Shown: in pieces, positions 60,729-64,000 of the stretch
Layout: every line of letters begins with the position of its first letter
How positions within the stretch are numbered: the first letter of the stretch is position 1
DNA from: Polytrichum commune
Lineage: Eukaryota; Streptophyta; Polytrichopsida; Polytrichales; Polytrichaceae
Reading direction: 5' to 3'
DNA length: 64,000 bases
Assembly: GCA_950295325.1 (NCBI GenBank)
Contig: OX485808.1
Span: 15,148,527-15,212,526, forward strand
Position numbers and translations under genes: made by a program
Notes under the pieces: generated by a model
The model's database searches: none
What the model was told of the DNA's origin: nothing
Seen by the model: the letters and a program-made list of their open reading frames with translations, nothing else

Positions 60729-60884
60729 GTATGATTCACATTCATAGTTGTGAAAGTCGATCTTTTTGCATTAAATATAGTGTACAAATGCACCAACAAC
60801 AATTGTCACTGTATGTAGATAAAAAAAACTCCCACTTTGTTCCCAAAGTTTATTCCCAAAGGATAGCATTTAACTCTACATGAT

Positions 60885-61120
60885 CTAAACTACACTAAAT
60901 ATGATATTTAGTGCCAATTACTATTTGAAATTATGCAATGCTATATCTATTTACTATCTATCTCATATTTTACCAACAAATGTGAAATTGGTAGTTTAGA
61001 AATTATAGAACATTCACAACTTTACTTATAAAAAATCACACCAACAGTGAGAAAGATATAGCACTGTGTAAATCCAAGTAGTTTGTGACACTAGATATCA
61101 TATGTAGTGTAGTTCTGTGA
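60885..61120. mobile_element. MITE, ACTACACTAAATAT family
   Basis: About 236 bp. Left aactacactaaatatgatat, reverse of right aactacactacatatgatat. The inverted repeats continue for roughly 65 bp. Confidence 0.75.
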
Positions 61121-61405
61121 TAATAAAGCTCCTCATCTGCACACTATCTCTAGCCCTAAAACTATTAACTTCACATAGAGAGCAAAGCTTGGAAACCATT
61201 TCCATCTTTTTAGCAAAGTGAAATTATGGTCATAGTCTACACATAAAAGTTTTTATTTTTATAAAATAAAAAGTAAATAAAAAACGGGGAGACAGCCGAA
61301 TTCAGATCAATGTTGATCAAATTCAACCTATTCCCCATTTCATATCACACTGAAGGGCATACTAATTTTACAATGCCAACTTAAAATTCGAAGCAGAATT
61401 GGTGA

Positions 61406-63834
61406 TCAAGCCAGTGCCATCTCAATCATCAGAAAATGGGCACCCGCAGTCTTGTCGGCTTTGAGTGTCAGTGTAAGATCTTCATCCTTCTTGGCTTTGA
61501 TCTGCAATATGAAGTTACTGAAGTTAATAGAGTTCATTATTGTGGGCCCAATAAAGAGTACTGAAATGTAGATTCTTAAGGTGGGTTTACACGAGGGTGC
61601 AAGGCCAAAGAATCTCTAAATTTGAGCAACCCTATGGATCCAGAGCAAAAATTTGGGCGACTCCTGGTTTGAGAAACCGATCTTCAAGCTTGGGTCCAAT
61701 CCCTAGAAGAAAACTTGTCCACCACAACCATCCATTGCAACTCATGGCGAGAAAATGCATGAATGAATCATTTTGATTGTCGACCAGAGGTTTATGGTTG
61801 CCAATTAATGTCCAAATCCGCAACAAAAAACCTCCGATTAACAACCAAATTTACTTATTTATGCATTTTCTTGCCTGAGTTGGGATGGACCAGTAACAAC
61901 CTGTGGTTGTAATGGAAAAGCTTTTTCTATTGAATCTTGATTCCGAACGTAAGGGTCACAAAAGGGTGTTTTAGACCCGAAGTTTTCTTGAACCTGGACC
62001 CTACTGTAAACCCACCCTAAGCATCAATTTAACCCCAAAATTAGATAGCAAATGTGCATACTACAAAACAACAATTTCAAAGTTTCAGGATGCTCTTACC
62101 TCCACAGCATCGCGAGCCTCCAGTTGGACCAAATCACTTGCGTTGAGCTGGCCTTCAATGCAGACCATGTAGAGTTGGCGATTTGCAGAAAGCACATACT
62201 CTTGTTCCACACCCGGGTCAGCCTCGGAAACGAAGATGTTGCAGTCTTGGTTAATGGGGATGACGCCTTCACCAAGGTCTTTGTCACTCGAATACTTATC
62301 AAAACTCGTCACTACATGTTGAATCTTGTTGTGCCGATCTTCCTGCCTGAATAACAATCAGATGGGGAATTCAAATCAAAAACATATACTTATGATTTAG
62401 GTTTGTCCCCCTGAAAGACCCAGTAAACTGTACAAGCCATACAAGTACACAGGTAAACCTAGTAGGTCAGGATTTGGGACTTCAGTATCCTCGACTTCAG
62501 TATTCTCATTTCCTAGAGGTTCATTAGGCCAGTTTCAGTTAAAGGGCTAGTTGCTTCTTATGAACTTGTATGATCAATGCGTGAAAAGCATACATTAAAA
62601 AATTAAAGTAATCTTATTATCTTCAATTGTTGTGGAATCTTACTACCCACAAGACCTGCATGAAAATGCAAACCTAATTTGACATCCACATGCACTAGAT
62701 TAGTGCATGAATTACAGAAAAAGGTTTTTCTTTCACTCCAACACATGCAATGGCAGGGGTGATGGGTGTTGATGACACAGTGATTGTTCCAAAGTTCCAA
62801 ACCGGCCAGCCATTGACGGTGGCATGTTGAGTGGATGGTGGAGGGATGCCCTGTGACGTTAATTCATATGCACAGGTGCAACAGGCTGGGTCAGCAGATG
62901 CCCAAACTACACAGATTCTCTTAATTAGTGCGTGTTGCTATTCAGAGTTACACAGTGCAATAACGTCTTACTCAGGAGTTCAATTTTTACTAGCGAATAA
63001 GTTGTGCAGACATTATGGAACATAAATGACTTTGCTTGGTAGAATATTACATTCTCATTACAAAGTTATAGCACTGCATTATTTTGAATAGTAACACGCA
63101 CTAATTGGGATAATCAGTGCAGTATAATTATAACATATGAATAAGTTTTACGTTGGGTGACCTTCCTAGCACTAGAATTTCCGGTGCACCCTACCACCAG
63201 TAACCACCCAATCATACCGGGAGTAGCTGTGTGAGCTCGATATTTTCAACCAACGGGTTTGCCCTTGGGGTCCGTTCTCAAGGTTTCACCTTTGAATGAA
63301 GTCCACAATATTCTTCAATGTCCCTCTAAATTCTCGTGGTGCCCGTTTCGGGAATACATACGAAACTAAACCTAACTCAAAAATAGGGTGGCAACATCAG
63401 AGTCAACTGAATACCACAATTAACACAAGATTCATTGGTGGTGTGACAGAGAGCAACACTTACTTCCACACGCGTGAGCCGTAATTTGGTTTGAGCCCAC
63501 TTCTGTTTGGCTTAATCCAGATTTGCAAGAACCGCAACCTGAGAGGAACAAAATAAATAAATCAGCCTACACTAGAACCTTATCAATCTTGATCAAATTC
63601 ATTGAAACACATAAGCTTAGGCATGAAAATGTCTAGTTCACCAGATCTCTGCCTGCCACAACTTTCTGAAATCCATTCTTGCTAAATTCCAATTTCGATA
63701 AAATCTTTGAGAAGGAAAAAATAGTACTGCATGCATACATCTCTTGGCCATTGTTCATCTCGGAATGTCGAATGCCTGTGCCAGCACTCATGTACTGAAC
63801 TGCACCACGCCCCAAGCTCTCTGACGTCCCTATG
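61406..63834 (-). CDS. pirin-like (YhhW-type bicupin) protein, 3' four exons; 5' part outside the window
   Basis: Exons 63834-63739, 63538-63464, 62346-62100 and 61501-61406 join in phase. They read IGTSESLGRGAVQYMSAGTG, IRHSEMNNGQEM, then LRFLQIWIKPNRSGLKPNYG, SRVWKQEDRHNKIQ, IPINQDCNIFVSEADPG, LEARDAVE and IKAKKDEDLTL...MALA with a stop. The GTGIRHSE block holds a His and Glu that coordinate metal in pirins. The first two His ligands (HTHPH region) would be upstream, past position 64000. Family members are metal-dependent cupins; some YhhW-type proteins have quercetin dioxygenase activity. The last intron (61502-62099) contains a PIF-type MITE. No break was seen in the visible part. Confidence 0.88.
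61579..62017. mobile_element. PIF/Tourist-type MITE in the last pirin intron
   Basis: Left end ggtgggtttacac after ttaa; right end gtaaacccaccc before taag. A TAA-type flank and these ends indicate a PIF/Harbinger MITE. Related sequences lie at 6473-7098. Confidence 0.7.
62916..63123. mobile_element. MITE in the second pirin intron
   Basis: Left aattagtgcgtgttgctatt and reverse of right aattagtgcgtgttactatt form inverted repeats of about 60 bp. Loosely related to the 58683 and 60885 copies. Confidence 0.65.
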
Positions 63835-64000
63835 CTGCACACCGAAAAGCAATATCAATGAGACAAAGTGCAGGTTTCATGTTCACAATTAAAAAGATAT
63901 GCCTAATTCGGTGTCTGATCTTAAATGACCACCTATATTTGAGTGGTGTGTGGTTGGGTGTGAATCTAAGAATGGACGATAAGAAGACCTGTTGAAAAGA

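Noticed and set aside
1-64000. tRNA, rRNA or CRISPR-like arrays
   Set aside because: No cloverleaf with a GGTTCRA box in context, no rRNA landmarks; the palindromes are irregularly spaced and lack unique spacers of constant size.

Overview
The window looks like nuclear DNA of a land plant. Evidence: plant-type spliced genes (polyphenol oxidase, a REXO4-like exonuclease, a pirin-like protein), short telomere-like TTTAGGG tracts, and very many nested transposable-element remnants (PIF/Harbinger, pogo, copia, LINE, several MITE families). The secreted-type polyphenol oxidase with one long intron and the unusual transposon genes would suit a seed-free plant such as a bryophyte, lycophyte or fern. 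That placement is inference; the species cannot be read from the sequence.

Layout. 1-3.2 kb: non-coding, with a pogo-type MITE and a hairpin element. 3.2-6.3 kb (-): a complete seven-exon DEDDh exonuclease gene with N-terminal zinc fingers. 6.3-8.7 kb: duplicated repeat blocks. 8.8-14.3 kb (-): a two-exon polyphenol oxidase gene whose 3.9-kb intron is filled with repeats. 14.3-27.2 kb: mostly non-coding, with a tandem duplication, an F-box-like exon remnant, a LINE remnant, a truncated PIF/Harbinger element and hairpins. 27.26-43.65 kb: a candidate giant DNA transposon (below). 43.6-61.4 kb: a repeat graveyard with copia, pogo and LINE remnants and MITEs. 61.4-64 kb (-): the 3' four exons of a pirin-like gene, whose 5' end lies beyond the window.

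The most interesting object is the 16.4-kb segment 27261-43645. It is bounded by inverted repeats starting AACACTATATTCG and by a 4-bp direct repeat (acta). A 250-bp MITE at 48661-48910 has the same termini and its own 4-bp direct repeat (agtt), which supports the boundary. The segment carries two divergent spliced genes: on + a 975-codon protein with an LDN...GHTHDDID signature (putative DDE/RNase-H-type transposase), and on - a roughly 1375-codon protein with a ParB-like VDGQHS motif and a coiled coil. It also carries an FCP1/HAD-like phosphatase gene and a Pro/Ser-rich gene. About 21 copies of a palindrome with core CGGACGCGCGTCCG lie in two arrays upstream of the two large genes and in every one of the introns I could place in those two genes. 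One copy is a perfect 56-bp palindrome. A palindrome-binding protein plus its site array, packaged in a mobile element, is a testable and possibly undescribed system.

All splice sites below were placed by hand, from GT/AG, reading phase and remembered family alignments. No search was run.
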